DNA of 16,409 nt from Thermoplasmata archaeon (GCA_013329495.1 DUKC01000044.1:225-16633), one strand, 5' to 3'; shown: positions 7,525 through 15,259, counted from the first letter of the stretch. Notes: generated by a model not told the origin, from the sequence alone. A program made the numbers and translations.

Positions 7525-8047
7525 GGTACCGGTCTCCTCGATTACCCGGCTGATGGCTTCTTGTTTTCCCATCGGAGGGTCTCTCTGTTGTTATTGTTGC
7601 ATGCCGGGAATACCAGGATGGTGTTGCAGCTTGGCAATGGATCTCATCTGTTTCCCGCTTTGGTGTTCCTGCTGTTTATCCTTTTGCTCATATCCAATTT
7701 GTCTGTCGTCTCCGTTTATAGAAGAGATAGGTGAATTTGGGGAGTGGTATGCCGTAGGGGATTTGATGGGTTCTTTGTGTTGTGCCTTCCCTACAATCTG
7801 GTGGATTATTTGTGGCTGGGCCGGAATTCTACAGCTCATTTGCGGCTTTTGCTGCGGTTATGTGCCTTGCATCCCCATCCTTAGCTCTGAGCCTCTAAAG
7901 TATCTTTTGACTGCTTTCTTCTCTTGCCTTCCTTTTTTCTGACTTTGATTCCCTCAAAAAAAAATTGTTGAAGATCTTCCTTACTTTTCTTAATCTAATC
8001 TTTGACTCTAACTAAGAGGGTGATTCAAAAAAAATTCACTACAACGA
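7525..8047. other. Gene-poor region between convergent genes
   Basis: 523 bp between two genes that end toward each other. A plus-strand frame of 159 codons (7463-7942) starts inside the glycosidase gene and is extraordinarily rich in Cys (about 21) and aromatics. The minus strand has an 82-codon frame rich in Gln and His (7591-7839). Neither has a start signal or family resemblance that I can see, and they are probably chance frames in eroded sequence. The right end (7956-8034) carries A-tracts that serve as terminators on the minus strand. Confidence 0.4.
7956..8034 (-). terminator. Tandem U-tract terminators of the aminotransferase gene
   Basis: On the minus strand there is a T8 tract (plus-strand A run 8027-8034) 13 nt after the aminotransferase stop and a second T9 tract (A run 7956-7964) about 60 nt further on. 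Two successive U-tracts without strong hairpins are typical of archaeal termination. Confidence 0.5.
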
Positions 8048-9253
8048 CTAAATTTGGTCTCTTATTATCTCTGAAAGTCTTTTTATTCCTTTCTTGATTT
8101 CCTCATGTGTGGGGTATGAGAAGTTCAGCCTCATGCCTTGCTCTCCTCCTCCGTTTGCATAGAATGCAGTCCCGACAACATAGGCAACTCCTTTCTCAAT
8201 TGCTTTAGGTAACATTTCTTTTGTGTTTAGCGGGGAAGGCACTTTTACCCAGGTAAACATTCCTCCCTTTGGTTTGGTCCACTCGCAGCCATCGGGGAAA
8301 TTCTCTTCCATGCATGAAATCATAAGTTCTGCTTTTCGTTTGTAGTTTTCCCTTATTTCACGGATCTTTTTCTCTTCATAGCTCCTTTTCTCGTATTCGT
8401 ATCCTAGGATTTGGGATAGAGAGGAGGTACAGAGGTCCAAGGCCTGCTTCGCAATTGCCATTTTCTTGATCAGTTCAGGCTGCGCACAGAGGTAAGCCAA
8501 TCTAATACCGGGCGAAAGAATCTTTGAGTAGGTGGACAGGAATATAACGTGACCTTCTTTGTCAAAGGACTTAATCGAGGGTGGGGGCTCTTCTTCAAAG
8601 TATATCCTGCTGTAAGGATCGTCTTCGACCACAAAAATATCATACTCACAAGCAAGATCCACAAGCTTCTTTCTCCTTGAGACTGGCATGACTGATCCGG
8701 TTGGGTTTTGGAATGTTGGATTCGTGTAGATAAGCTTTGGTAAACTGCCGCCTCCTCTATCGAGTTTTTTCAACTGCTCAGACGCAACATCTACCTGTAA
8801 TCCCTCAGAGTCGCAAGCGATCGGGACAAAATTGCATCTATACTGACGGAAAGCGTTGAGAGCGCCAAGGTAGGCCGGCTCTTCAGTCATGACAAGATCG
8901 CGGGGATCCAGAAAGATTTTGCCAATAATGTCAAGCGCTTGCTGAGAGCCAGAAGTGATGAGCAAGGTATTTACAGCTGCATCGATTCCTTGGCTCTTGA
9001 ATTTTTGGGAAAGAAATTCGAGCATCTGGGGCATCCCTTCGGTTGGACCGTATTGAAAAGCTAGTTCTGTTTTTTCTGTGGCTACGTATTCAGCTATCTT
9101 GACTAGCTCGGATTTTGGAAAGGAGGAGGGATCAGGCATTCCACCTGCGAAGGAAATGATGTTGGGTTTAGCGACCAGTTTCAGCAAGTCCCTTATTTCT
9201 GAAGACCTGATTGCCTTGGCTGTTTGAGAAAATAATCTTTCAAGGTTTTTCAT
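8048..9253 (-). CDS. PLP-dependent class I/II aminotransferase (2-aminoadipate/aromatic aminotransferase-like)
   Basis: 401 residues, standard for fold-type I aminotransferases of the LysN/MocR-like subgroup. Signatures: ISFAGGMPDP (33-42) at the N-terminus, FQYGPTEG (67-74), TSGSQQALD (100-108) for the PLP phosphate, TNPTFQNPTG (178-186) with the ring-contacting Asn, VVEDDPYSRI (208-217) with Asp211 and Tyr214, STYSKILSPGIRLAYL (240-255) with Schiff-base Lys244, and MRLNFS (374-379) with Arg375 for the substrate carboxylate. The enzyme exchanges an amino group between an amino acid and a 2-oxo acid such as 2-oxoglutarate; relatives act on 2-aminoadipate, aromatic or branched-chain amino acids and kynurenine, so the substrate is open. 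The start codon lies about 30 bp from a TATA box without a Shine-Dalgarno, consistent with a leaderless mRNA. It is divergent from tldD. Confidence 0.92.
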   Translation of the reverse strand: MKNLERLFSQTAKAIRSSEIRDLLKLVAKPNIISFAGGMPDPSSFPKSELVKIAEYVATEKTELAFQYGPTEGMPQMLEFLSQKFKSQGIDAAVNTLLITSGSQQALDIIGKIFLDPRDLVMTEEPAYLGALNAFRQYRCNFVPIACDSEGLQVDVASEQLKKLDRGGGSLPKLIYTNPTFQNPTGSVMPVSRRKKLVDLACEYDIFVVEDDPYSRIYFEEEPPPSIKSFDKEGHVIFLSTYSKILSPGIRLAYLCAQPELIKKMAIAKQALDLCTSSLSQILGYEYEKRSYEEKKIREIRENYKRKAELMISCMEENFPDGCEWTKPKGGMFTWVKVPSPLNTKEMLPKAIEKGVAYVVGTAFYANGGGEQGMRLNFSYPTHEEIKKGIKRLSEIIRDQI

Positions 9254-9277
9254 TTGATGTTAATAATTTGCTCTTAT

Positions 9278-9286
9278 TTTATATTA
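9278..9286 (-). promoter_or_regulatory. TATA box of the aminotransferase gene
   Basis: The minus strand reads TAATATAAA, centred 29 bp upstream of the start codon, implying a leaderless or very short-leader transcript. A second AT-rich run, minus-strand TTTAAATA (9297-9304), is a possible alternative. Confidence 0.5.
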
Positions 9287-9311
9287 CTTTCGGCCTTATT
9301 TAAAAAAAAGA

Positions 9312-9324
9312 TAAGTTTTACTTA
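9312..9324. promoter_or_regulatory. Candidate operator palindrome TAAGTTTTACTTA
   Basis: A perfect 5-bp inverted repeat, TAAGT/ACTTA, separated by TTT. It lies between the divergent aminotransferase and tldD genes, just upstream of the aminotransferase promoter. It could bind a dimeric regulator such as an Lrp-family protein, but this AT-rich match could also be chance. Confidence 0.2.
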
Positions 9325-9482
9325 CAAAAAGTTGACATTTTTGAGGATATTGACAAAAAATCGGCACAAAGCAAAATAAGGGGTCTGTAATCACATTGGG
9401 AGTGTTTGCCATTTGTAAAAATCCCATGTCATTTGTTTTTTTAATGTACCGCTAGAAAAGGGGGTTCAACCATCAAAAATTT

Positions 9483-9490
9483 CATATATG
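9483..9490 (+). promoter_or_regulatory. TATA-like box of the tldD-tldE operon
   Basis: CATATATG is centred about 32 bp before ATG 9519, giving a predicted leader of only a few bases. This position favours ATG 9519 over the in-frame TTG at 9507. A second match, CTATTTATAC (9498-9506), is too close to either start. Confidence 0.4.
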
Positions 9491-9518
9491 CTGGATCTAT
9501 TTATACTTGGGATGGCCT

Positions 9519-10958
9519 ATGTACGAAGAGATTGCTGAACTGGCGATAAACAAAGCTGTTTCTTTTGGAGCGAGTTGGGCGGAAGCGAGAATTCAATCAG
9601 ATGATTCTTTCTCAATCAGCATCAAAAACGGAAGCATTGAACAACCCGAGATTGAAAAGATAAGGGGCATCTCGATAAGAGTTATTGCTGGAGGGGCTCT
9701 CGGATTTGCCTCTACAAACGCGTTGGAAAGGAACCGGGTGATAGAAGCAGCAGAGATGGCTGTAAAAGGAGCGAGAGCGGCAAGTTTATTGACAAAAGAA
9801 AAAATAGAATTTGCAAATGGTAAGGAGGAAAAGGCGGACTTTAGTGTAAGGGAAAAACGACCATTTGAAAATGTCAGCCCAAAATCAATTACTTCCCTAC
9901 TGAAAGAACTCGATTTAAGAGTAGTTCAGTCCGCAAAGAATGCAAAATTTCCATCAAGAATGTTTACTCTCTCTTATCAGAAGACCAGAAAACTTTATTT
10001 GAACTCAGAAGGATCGCAGATTCGTTGCTGCGTACCTAGAGCGTCGTTTCATTTTCTTTGCGGCGCATATCACCCACTGAAAGGCACGATAGAAAGATCC
10101 TTTCAGTTGGGAGCTTCGGATGGCTGGAAAGCCGTAGAGAGATGGAAGTTGCTGGAAAAGGTCGAGAGGGAAGCAAAGAGTTTGGAAAAAAATCTGGTGA
10201 AAGGAAAGAGGAATCAAACCGCTTCGATGGATCTGGTAGTTGGCCCAGAGGTCGCGGGAATAATCGCTCACGAATCCATAGGTCATCCCGCGGAGGCTGA
10301 CCGGATTCTTGGCAGAGAAATGGCCCAAGCAGGAGGATCATACATGAAACCAGACTGGATCGGAAAGCGGATAGGAAGCGAAAGCTCAACCGTAGTTGAT
10401 GATCCAATCCTGCCCGGTTCTTATGGATTCTACCTGTTTGATGACGAGGGAGTGAAGGCGAGAAAAAGAGTCATCGTAAGTGAAGGAAGGATAAATGAGT
10501 TTTTGCAGAACAGGGAGACTGGCAAAAATTTTAGGACCGGTAGCAACGGTGCTGCCAGAGCGAGCCTTTATTCTGTGGAACCACTGGTTAGGATGGCAAA
10601 CACCTATTTTCCCGCAGGTAATTGGAGCTTCGAAGAGCTTATCGAGGGGGTCGCTCATGGGATTTATATGAAAAATTTCATGGAGTGGAACATAGATGAT
10701 AAGAGGATAAACCAGAGGTATGTCGGACTGGAAGCGTATCAAATAGAAAAGGGAGAGATACGGGATCCTATCAAACTACCAGTTCTTGAGATAAGCACCT
10801 TCGAGTTGCATAAGAGGTTGGATGCCAGAGGGAATGACTTGGAATTTCATGCCGCAACTTGCGGAAAAGGCGACCCTCTTCAGGCAATACCTGTTTTTAT
10901 GGGTGGTCCATCTCTCAGATTTTCAGGAGTCAGAGTAGGAGGGGATAGAAAGTGTTGA
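9519..10958 (+). CDS. tldD: TldD metalloprotease subunit
   Basis: 479 residues from ATG 9519; TTG 9507 would add MGWP but is a weaker start. TldD forms a heterodimer with TldE that degrades unfolded peptides or removes leader peptides in modified-peptide maturation; TldD carries the metal site. The zinc motif HESIGHPAEAD is present (His251, Glu252, His256), and the third ligand is Cys448 in CGKGDPLQ near the C-terminus (codon 10860), as in E. coli TldD. The N-terminal half shows the usual PmbA/TldD pattern, including ISIRVIAGGALGFAST. The end overlaps tldE by 7 nt. No peptide-modification enzymes lie nearby, so a general proteolytic role is more likely than RiPP maturation. Confidence 0.95.
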   Translation: MYEEIAELAINKAVSFGASWAEARIQSDDSFSISIKNGSIEQPEIEKIRGISIRVIAGGALGFASTNALERNRVIEAAEMAVKGARAASLLTKEKIEFANGKEEKADFSVREKRPFENVSPKSITSLLKELDLRVVQSAKNAKFPSRMFTLSYQKTRKLYLNSEGSQIRCCVPRASFHFLCGAYHPLKGTIERSFQLGASDGWKAVERWKLLEKVEREAKSLEKNLVKGKRNQTASMDLVVGPEVAGIIAHESIGHPAEADRILGREMAQAGGSYMKPDWIGKRIGSESSTVVDDPILPGSYGFYLFDDEGVKARKRVIVSEGRINEFLQNRETGKNFRTGSNGAARASLYSVEPLVRMANTYFPAGNWSFEELIEGVAHGIYMKNFMEWNIDDKRINQRYVGLEAYQIEKGEIRDPIKLPVLEISTFELHKRLDARGNDLEFHAATCGKGDPLQAIPVFMGGPSLRFSGVRVGGDRKC

Positions 10959-12280
10959 ACTTGGCCGAAAGAATCGTAAAAGAGGGTGAAAGGTTAGGTT
11001 TTGAGGACACCCTAGTGATAGTTCGAAGAAGTAGAGGAACTCTTTCAAGATTTAGTGATAAGGGAGTGGCTCTTAATGATAGTTTTGACTCCTCTGAGGT
11101 TTCGCTGAACGCGGGAAAAGAAGGTAGAAAGGTTGTCGCTCATTTTACGATTCATGACTCGGATGAGATTTGTAAGGAATTGAAAAGACTGCCGAATCTT
11201 CTGAAAGTTACTGACCCGTTGGCGATTTATGCGGCCTTGCCCACTAAGATAGAAAAATACAGGGTGATAGATGGATTATTCGATAAGAGAGTTGGAGAAT
11301 TGAACCACTTTGAAATTATGAGAGATATTATCAATAATGCCGATGGAGAAAAAGTCGATAGCATTGCAGGAACCCTGACCTTAGTCGAATCTGAGGATGC
11401 TATGTGTACTTCTCAGGGACAAGAAGGATGCTACAAGAGGAGCGAAATTGAGCTTAATTTGAGAGCTTTTGCAGACAAAGAGGCAAGTGGGCAGGGAATT
11501 GCTGTGTCAACCGCTTTTGACAAATTTGACTATTTGGGAGCAACCAGAAAAGCCTGCAGAGAGGCAAAGATGGCTGAAAAACCTGTAAATGTTGATCCGG
11601 GCAAATGGGAGGTTTTGCTGGCCCCTCCAGTTGTCGCTAATCTCTTTGGAGAGGTTGGAATGTTTGCTTCGGCTTATTATGTGGATGCGGGGATTTCTTT
11701 CTTAGCCGGAAAACTAGGAAATAAGATTTCGATGGAGGGATTAAATCTTTTTGATTGGGGAAATGTGCCTTACGGACTGGCATCTAGCCCTTTTGATTGG
11801 GAAGGAACGCCAACCAGACAAACCAGGATTATTTCGAAAGGAGTTCTTAGCTCATACCTCCACAACCTCACGACAGCAAAAAGATTTAACACGGAGTCTA
11901 CGGGAAATGCAGGCTGGGTGGTTCCGGAGCCCACTAATCTAGTGATAGCTCCGGGAACTGAAACAGAAAAGAGTTTGCTCAAAAAAGTATCCAAAGGGAT
12001 TTACATCACTAATAATTGGTATACTCGCTATCAAAATTACAGAGAGGGCACGTTTTCTTCTGTTGGCAGAGATGCCGCCTTTTTGATTGAAAGCGGAGAG
12101 ATAAAAAAACCTCTCAAGGGGATAAGAATTAGCGACTCCTTACCGTCCTTGCTCAGCAACATTTGTTCGATTTCAAAAGAAAGATATTGGGTAAGATGGT
12201 GGGATGCCGAAGTGCCGGTGCTCGCACCGTTCATGCTTGTGAATGAGTTGGGTATCACCACCCCTTCTTGTCCAGCATAG
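10952..12280 (+). CDS. tldE: TldE (PmbA) partner subunit of TldD
   Basis: 442 residues. This is the non-catalytic partner that closes the TldD/TldE peptide chamber; it lacks HExxxH, as expected. Family features include FGEVGMFASAYYVDAGISFL (residues 226-245), LNLFDWGNVPYGLASSPFDW and EGTPTRQTRIISKGVLSSYL in the middle, and NLTTAKRF-NTESTGNAG further on. GTG 10952 overlaps the tldD stop by 7 nt. It is preceded by a strong ribosome-binding site, AGGAGGGG (10937-10944), 7 nt away, which identifies the start and shows translational coupling. No clear terminator is visible right after the TAG. Confidence 0.94.
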   Translation: MLNLAERIVKEGERLGFEDTLVIVRRSRGTLSRFSDKGVALNDSFDSSEVSLNAGKEGRKVVAHFTIHDSDEICKELKRLPNLLKVTDPLAIYAALPTKIEKYRVIDGLFDKRVGELNHFEIMRDIINNADGEKVDSIAGTLTLVESEDAMCTSQGQEGCYKRSEIELNLRAFADKEASGQGIAVSTAFDKFDYLGATRKACREAKMAEKPVNVDPGKWEVLLAPPVVANLFGEVGMFASAYYVDAGISFLAGKLGNKISMEGLNLFDWGNVPYGLASSPFDWEGTPTRQTRIISKGVLSSYLHNLTTAKRFNTESTGNAGWVVPEPTNLVIAPGTETEKSLLKKVSKGIYITNNWYTRYQNYREGTFSSVGRDAAFLIESGEIKKPLKGIRISDSLPSLLSNICSISKERYWVRWWDAEVPVLAPFMLVNELGITTPSCPA

Positions 12281-12608
12281 ATGGCTATTGCAGGGCTGAA
12301 TCCTTTTAAGTTTCCTACCCGTCTTTGATTGCGCACCTGAAACTTGACTGAATTGACCTCAGCAAGCTCAAACACTTGGACACATCGGCTGCCGGTTGAC
12401 ATGCTCTCTTCTTTGGGAGATGAGAATTTCTTGCTCACTGAGGGGAGATAAGCAGTGTTTTGCGGGATGTGCCAGATAAATTTTTCAAAAGCCGGGCACG
12501 TGAAGCCACCTGCCAACTGAGTGAGAGCAAGACAACAACGATTGGACAGAGAATATGATTTTGTCAAGCCCTCTGGCTATTGGAAAAGGCTGAGCTCCTA
12601 TGCATACC
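12281..12608. other. Intergenic region without a supported gene
   Basis: About 330 bp between tldE and the next promoter. The minus strand is open from 12567 into the tldE gene (176 codons to 12037), but half of it is antisense to tldE, no promoter is evident, and the protein shows no family pattern. I see no tRNA, box C/D pattern or repeat here. Confidence 0.35.
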
Positions 12609-12616
12609 ATTATATA
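12609..12616 (+). promoter_or_regulatory. TATA box of the zinc-ribbon gene
   Basis: ATTATATA predicts a transcript start near 12640 and a leader of about 50 nt. The leader includes a perfect hairpin (12636-12650, ACAGAG/CTCTGT with a GTT loop) and the ribosome-binding sequence AAGGAG (12678-12683) before ATG 12690. Confidence 0.5.
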
Positions 12617-12689
12617 CCCGTATCACTTTACGTAAACAGAGGTTCTCTGTAAAAGAGGAGAGCCCAAAAATAAAGACAAGGAGCGTTAA

Positions 12690-12872
12690 ATGAGCGAAGA
12701 GAATAAGTTCGGAAGAAAAAGACAGGACTTTGATCGCCCAGCCAAAGAAATGTACACTATAAAATGTGCAGACTGCGGTAAAGAAGATCAAGTTCCGTTT
12801 AAGCCGGATGGAAACAGACCTGTTTACTGCAGGGAATGTTACCAGAAGCATCGACCAACAAGAAGATACTAG
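12690..12872 (+). CDS. Small CxxC-x17-CxxC zinc-ribbon protein
   Basis: 60 residues. Four cysteines, C26-x2-C29 and C47-x2-C50 separated by exactly 17 residues, form the zinc ribbon of the CxxC-x17-CxxC domain family found in methanogens and other archaea and bacteria. The core IKCADCGK...VPFKPDGNRPVYCREC matches that family closely. The N-terminus is charged (FGRKRQDFDRP) and the C-terminus basic (KHRPTRRY), suggesting nucleic-acid contact. Its role is not established; a DNA- or RNA-binding regulator is often supposed. It is a single-gene unit with its own TATA box, Shine-Dalgarno and terminator. Confidence 0.88.
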   Translation: MSEENKFGRKRQDFDRPAKEMYTIKCADCGKEDQVPFKPDGNRPVYCRECYQKHRPTRRY

Positions 12873-12887
12873 TAGTGAAAGGTAAGG

Positions 12888-12908
12888 AAGACCTGGAAAG
12901 GTTTTTTT
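12888..12908 (+). terminator. Hairpin plus U-tract after the zinc-ribbon gene
   Basis: AAGACCT pairs with AGGTTTT around a GGAA loop (one G-U pair), running straight into T7 at 12902-12908. It begins 16 nt after the zinc-ribbon stop codon and looks like an intrinsic terminator. Confidence 0.5.
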
Positions 12909-12973
12909 CTCTTTTATAGACAAAAGCAAAATCTGACCATGGTTGTTTTGGCAGGCAACAGTGGAGATTATTT

Positions 12974-13005
12974 ATTCTATTTTATTTTTTATTCTATTTT
13001 ATTTT
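12974..13005. repeat. Tandem 15-bp direct repeat, 17-bp period
   Basis: ATTCTATTTTATTTT occurs twice (12974-12988 and 12991-13005), separated by TT. It is AT-only apart from one C per copy, and may be slippage-derived or act as a back-up U-rich terminator for the zinc-ribbon gene. Confidence 0.6.
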
Positions 13006-13097
13006 GGTAATTTGAATTAGAACTGTTAGGCAGCATGGGTTTCCAGTTAGTGTTTTAAAAGATGCAATTAAGAGAAAGGATTGATGAGGGCGCTTTG

Positions 13098-13110
13098 ATA
13101 AATAAATTAA
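13098..13110 (+). promoter_or_regulatory. TATA region of the pfpI operon
   Basis: ATAAATAAATTAA is about 40 bp before ATG 13147 and predicts a leader of 15-20 nt. GGGAG (13136-13140) is the ribosome-binding site, 6 nt before the ATG. Confidence 0.4.
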
Positions 13111-13146
13111 AAAAGGGCTATGCATTAGAAATACAGGGAGTTCAAT

Positions 13147-13659
13147 ATGAGTGAAATTGCCGTAATAATAACAGATATGTTTGAAGATGTGGAGTACATC
13201 AAGCCAGCGGATGCTTTCAGAAAAGTAGGACACGAGTTGATTCACGTGGGATTAACAGAGGGAAAAACGGTAAGAGGGAAGAAAGAGGGAACTCCAGTAA
13301 AAATTGATAAATCAGTAGCACAAGTGTCTGCAAAAGATTTCGATGCCCTTCTGATTCCTGGAGGTTATTCTCCTGACAGATTAAGAGTCGATGAGAATGC
13401 CGTCAATTTTGTAAAAGAATTTGCTGAAAGTGGCAAGCCCATTTTTTCCATTTGCCATGGCCCTCAACTATTGATCACGGCGCAGGCAGTTAAAGGGCGC
13501 AAGATAACTGGCTACAAATCGATCATGCAGGACATCAAAAATGCCGGAGCCAAATTTGTCGATCAAGAGGTGGTGGTTGATGGGAATTTGGTTTCCAGTC
13601 GAGATCCGAGAGATCTGCCTGCATTTATCAGGGCATCCCTCAAAAAACTAGAAGGATAA
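13147..13659 (+). CDS. pfpI: DJ-1/PfpI family protein (class I glutamine-amidotransferase-like)
   Basis: 170 residues, the full length of PfpI-type single-domain proteins. The nucleophile elbow is SICHGPQLL (101-109) with Cys103 followed by His104. The conserved acidic residue of the active site is in MFEDVEY (11-17), and LLIPGGYSPDRLR (68-80) is the usual loop. Relatives include the P. furiosus intracellular protease PfpI, general stress protein YraA and DJ-1 proteins with glyoxalase or proposed deglycase activity. Cytoplasmic; probably a stress-response hydrolase or glyoxalase, exact activity unknown. One base separates its stop from the next ATG, so it forms an operon with the DUF4405-like gene. 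Confidence 0.93.
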   Translation: MSEIAVIITDMFEDVEYIKPADAFRKVGHELIHVGLTEGKTVRGKKEGTPVKIDKSVAQVSAKDFDALLIPGGYSPDRLRVDENAVNFVKEFAESGKPIFSICHGPQLLITAQAVKGRKITGYKSIMQDIKNAGAKFVDQEVVVDGNLVSSRDPRDLPAFIRASLKKLEG

Positions 13660-13660
13660 C

Positions 13661-13942
13661 ATGAAAAGATCTAAATTGAATGCATTGGTGGACATTTTTA
13701 TTTTTATTCTGCTTTTGATTTCTGCTTTTTCAGGTATTGTATTGTGGCAGGTCTTACCCGAAGGAACTGGTTTTCAGGGTGGGAGGGAAGTGCTTGATCA
13801 TCAATTTTTCCTAGGAATGCCGCGTCATAGCTGGAGAGAGGTCCACCACTTCTCTGGTTTAGCCTTTATAATTCTCGCCATAGTGCACCTTATCTTGCAC
13901 TGGTCCTTTATCAAGAGGATTCCAAAGATATTCAAAAGTTAG
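13661..13942 (+). CDS. Two-helix membrane protein, DUF4405-like (possible b-type haem binder)
   Basis: 93 residues with two predicted membrane helices (about 8-30 and 64-84) joined by an outer loop. The loop and second helix carry histidines at 56, 62, 63, 76 and 80: RHSWREVHHFSGLAF then IVHLILHW. This pattern is like the DUF4405 family and resembles part of a cytochrome b or formate-dehydrogenase gamma fold. Paired His in the membrane suggests haem b, but that is inferred. ATG 13661 comes 1 nt after the pfpI stop, with GAAGGA as a ribosome-binding site inside the end of pfpI. Why it is paired with a DJ-1 protein is unclear. Pyrimidine-rich sequence near 13950-13970 could be the terminator. 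Confidence 0.8.
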   Translation: MKRSKLNALVDIFIFILLLISAFSGIVLWQVLPEGTGFQGGREVLDHQFFLGMPRHSWREVHHFSGLAFIILAIVHLILHWSFIKRIPKIFKS

Positions 13943-14009
13943 CAAAGTTTGTAACTTCTTTCTTTTATCAATATTGCTGCAAAAAACAAAAAAACTTGAG
14001 TGGAAAAGG

Positions 14010-14444
14010 TCAGAGGTCTTTTCTCATTTTCCAATGCTGGATACAGCCAAACAGAAGGTAAGATTTTGCAATAATCCTGTAACCGTGTTTTTTGTAAAAA
14101 CCAACTGCGTTTTCCCTTGCATCTAAAACAATGTATTTTACCCCTTTTTTCTCTACCCTTCCTTCAAGTGCTTTTAGAATCAATCCTCCGATACCACCAC
14201 CTTGATAACCCTCTTCAACCGCCATGTACCTCACTTGCGCCTCTGCTATTGAATTGAAATGAACTCTTCCAACGCCGACAACTTTGTCATCTGTGCGAGC
14301 CATAATGTGGGTGCTCTCTCCTTCACGCTCATCTTTCTCGCTTCCTTTAGGCTGGTTCCAGGGTTTCCTTAGCATTTTCCATCTTAACTCATAATACTTT
14401 TCAAATTCTTTTTCGGTTTGAGGTTCGCACATCTTAGGTTCCAT
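14010..14444 (-). CDS. GNAT family N-acetyltransferase
   Basis: 144 residues, one GNAT domain. The acetyl-CoA pyrophosphate-binding motif A is VRYMAVEEGYQGGGIGGLIL (71-90), with Q81-G-G-G-I-G86. Motif B is present as VLDARENAVGFYKKHGYRI (106-124), and the end YLLFGCIQHWKMRK (129-142) recalls small ElaA/YitI-like acetyltransferases. The acceptor cannot be predicted. The gene is single and leaderless by position: its ATG is about 30 bp from a minus-strand TATA box. It converges on the pfpI-DUF4405 operon. Confidence 0.9.
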   Translation of the reverse strand: MEPKMCEPQTEKEFEKYYELRWKMLRKPWNQPKGSEKDEREGESTHIMARTDDKVVGVGRVHFNSIAEAQVRYMAVEEGYQGGGIGGLILKALEGRVEKKGVKYIVLDARENAVGFYKKHGYRIIAKSYLLFGCIQHWKMRKDL

Positions 14445-14467
14445 GATGAATATGAGAGCGAAGATGG

Positions 14468-14479
14468 CTATTTAATTTT
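14468..14479 (-). promoter_or_regulatory. TATA box of the GNAT gene
   Basis: The minus strand reads AAAATTAAATAG, centred about 29 bp upstream of the GNAT start codon (14444). No Shine-Dalgarno is present, again consistent with leaderless transcription. Confidence 0.5.
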
Positions 14480-14634
14480 GCGCTCATTCAGCAGCCTCGC
14501 TCACTTTGAAAATAGGCTTGATGCTGAACCCTTTTCTAAGGGAACAAAATAAAAGCTCATACCAGTAGTACAACACACCCTCAAAACAAGCTCTTTGGAA
14601 TTTAAAAACAGTAGAAATAAGAGGAATGCAAAAA

Positions 14635-14645
14635 TTTTTAAACTA
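14635..14645 (+). promoter_or_regulatory. TATA box of the DPSL ferritin gene
   Basis: TTTTTAAACTA predicts a transcript start at about 14661-14668. The ribosome-binding sequence AAGGTGG (14663-14669) would then sit at the extreme 5' end, before GTG 14675. Confidence 0.5.
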
Positions 14646-14674
14646 TAGGTAGATGTTTATTTAAGGTGGTTATT

Positions 14675-15238
14675 GTGTCAAAAAACGAAAGAGAGATAAT
14701 AGAAAAAGAGGGAATAGATATGGACGTTTTGATAAAAAAGCTTAGAAAGGCAGGAGCTGCGGAGCTGCTCACATACTATTATTATACCCTGTTAAGATAT
14801 AATTTAGCAGGACCAGATGCTGAAAGTTTTAAGGAGATAACTGAGGATGCCAGGCTTGAAGACAGATGTCACTTTGAGATATTGGTACAGAGGATATATG
14901 AATTAGGTGGCGAGTTCTATCCCACATTAAGAGAGCTCGAAGAAGACACGGCATGCGGAAGCCCTTACTTGCCAAAGGATAGAAGTGCAAAGTCCATACT
15001 GAAGGTGCTTCTTGATGCAGAACGTTGTGCTGAAAGAGTATATCATGATCTCTGTAAATTTACCTTTGGTAAGGACCCCATTACATACGATCTTTCACTA
15101 GCTATTTTACACGAAGAAGTGGAGCACGAAGCATGGTTCGAAGAACTACTTGGGATTGGACCAAGCGGTCACTTCAAAAGAAGGTTCCCTGGAGAAAGTC
15201 CGTACACAAGAAAGTTCAGGCACATAGAGAAGGAGTGA
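14675..15238 (+). CDS. Dps-like (DPSL/thioferritin-type) ferritin-like protein
   Basis: 187 residues from GTG 14675; GTG 14666 is in frame but overlaps the AAGGTGG ribosome-binding site. It is a four-helix ferritin-like protein of the archaeal DPSL group, which assembles 12-subunit cages that use peroxide to oxidise iron and protect DNA. Iron-ligand candidates are E30 (AGAAELLTYYYY), E62 and H66 (LEDRCHFE), E116 (LDAERCAERVY) and E147/H151 (LHEEVEHEAWFE). The DPSL hallmark of cysteines near the di-iron site is present: C65, C94, C118, C127, with C118 next to the helix-3 Glu. The C-terminal GIGPSGHFKRRFPGESPYTR is typical of the group. The stop codon lies within a terminator hairpin. Confidence 0.92.
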   Translation: MSKNEREIIEKEGIDMDVLIKKLRKAGAAELLTYYYYTLLRYNLAGPDAESFKEITEDARLEDRCHFEILVQRIYELGGEFYPTLRELEEDTACGSPYLPKDRSAKSILKVLLDAERCAERVYHDLCKFTFGKDPITYDLSLAILHEEVEHEAWFEELLGIGPSGHFKRRFPGESPYTRKFRHIEKE

Positions 15239-15251
15239 CTCCTTCTTTTTT
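15228..15251 (+). terminator. Intrinsic terminator with the stop codon as its loop
   Basis: AGAAGGAG (15228-15235) and CTCCTTCT (15239-15246) are perfectly complementary. The 3-nt loop is TGA, the stop codon of the ferritin gene, and a T6 tract (15246-15251) with more T-rich sequence follows. Confidence 0.65.
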
Positions 15252-15259
15252 CTTTTTCT

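Noticed and set aside
9519..12280. TldD/TldE as part of a modified-peptide (RiPP) cluster
   Set aside because: No precursor peptide, radical-SAM, YcaO or transporter gene is nearby; the pair is widespread as a housekeeping protease.
12037..12567. 176-codon minus-strand frame overlapping the tldE 3' end
   Set aside because: Half is antisense to a clear tldE coding region, there is no promoter or ribosome-binding site, and the protein shows no family pattern.
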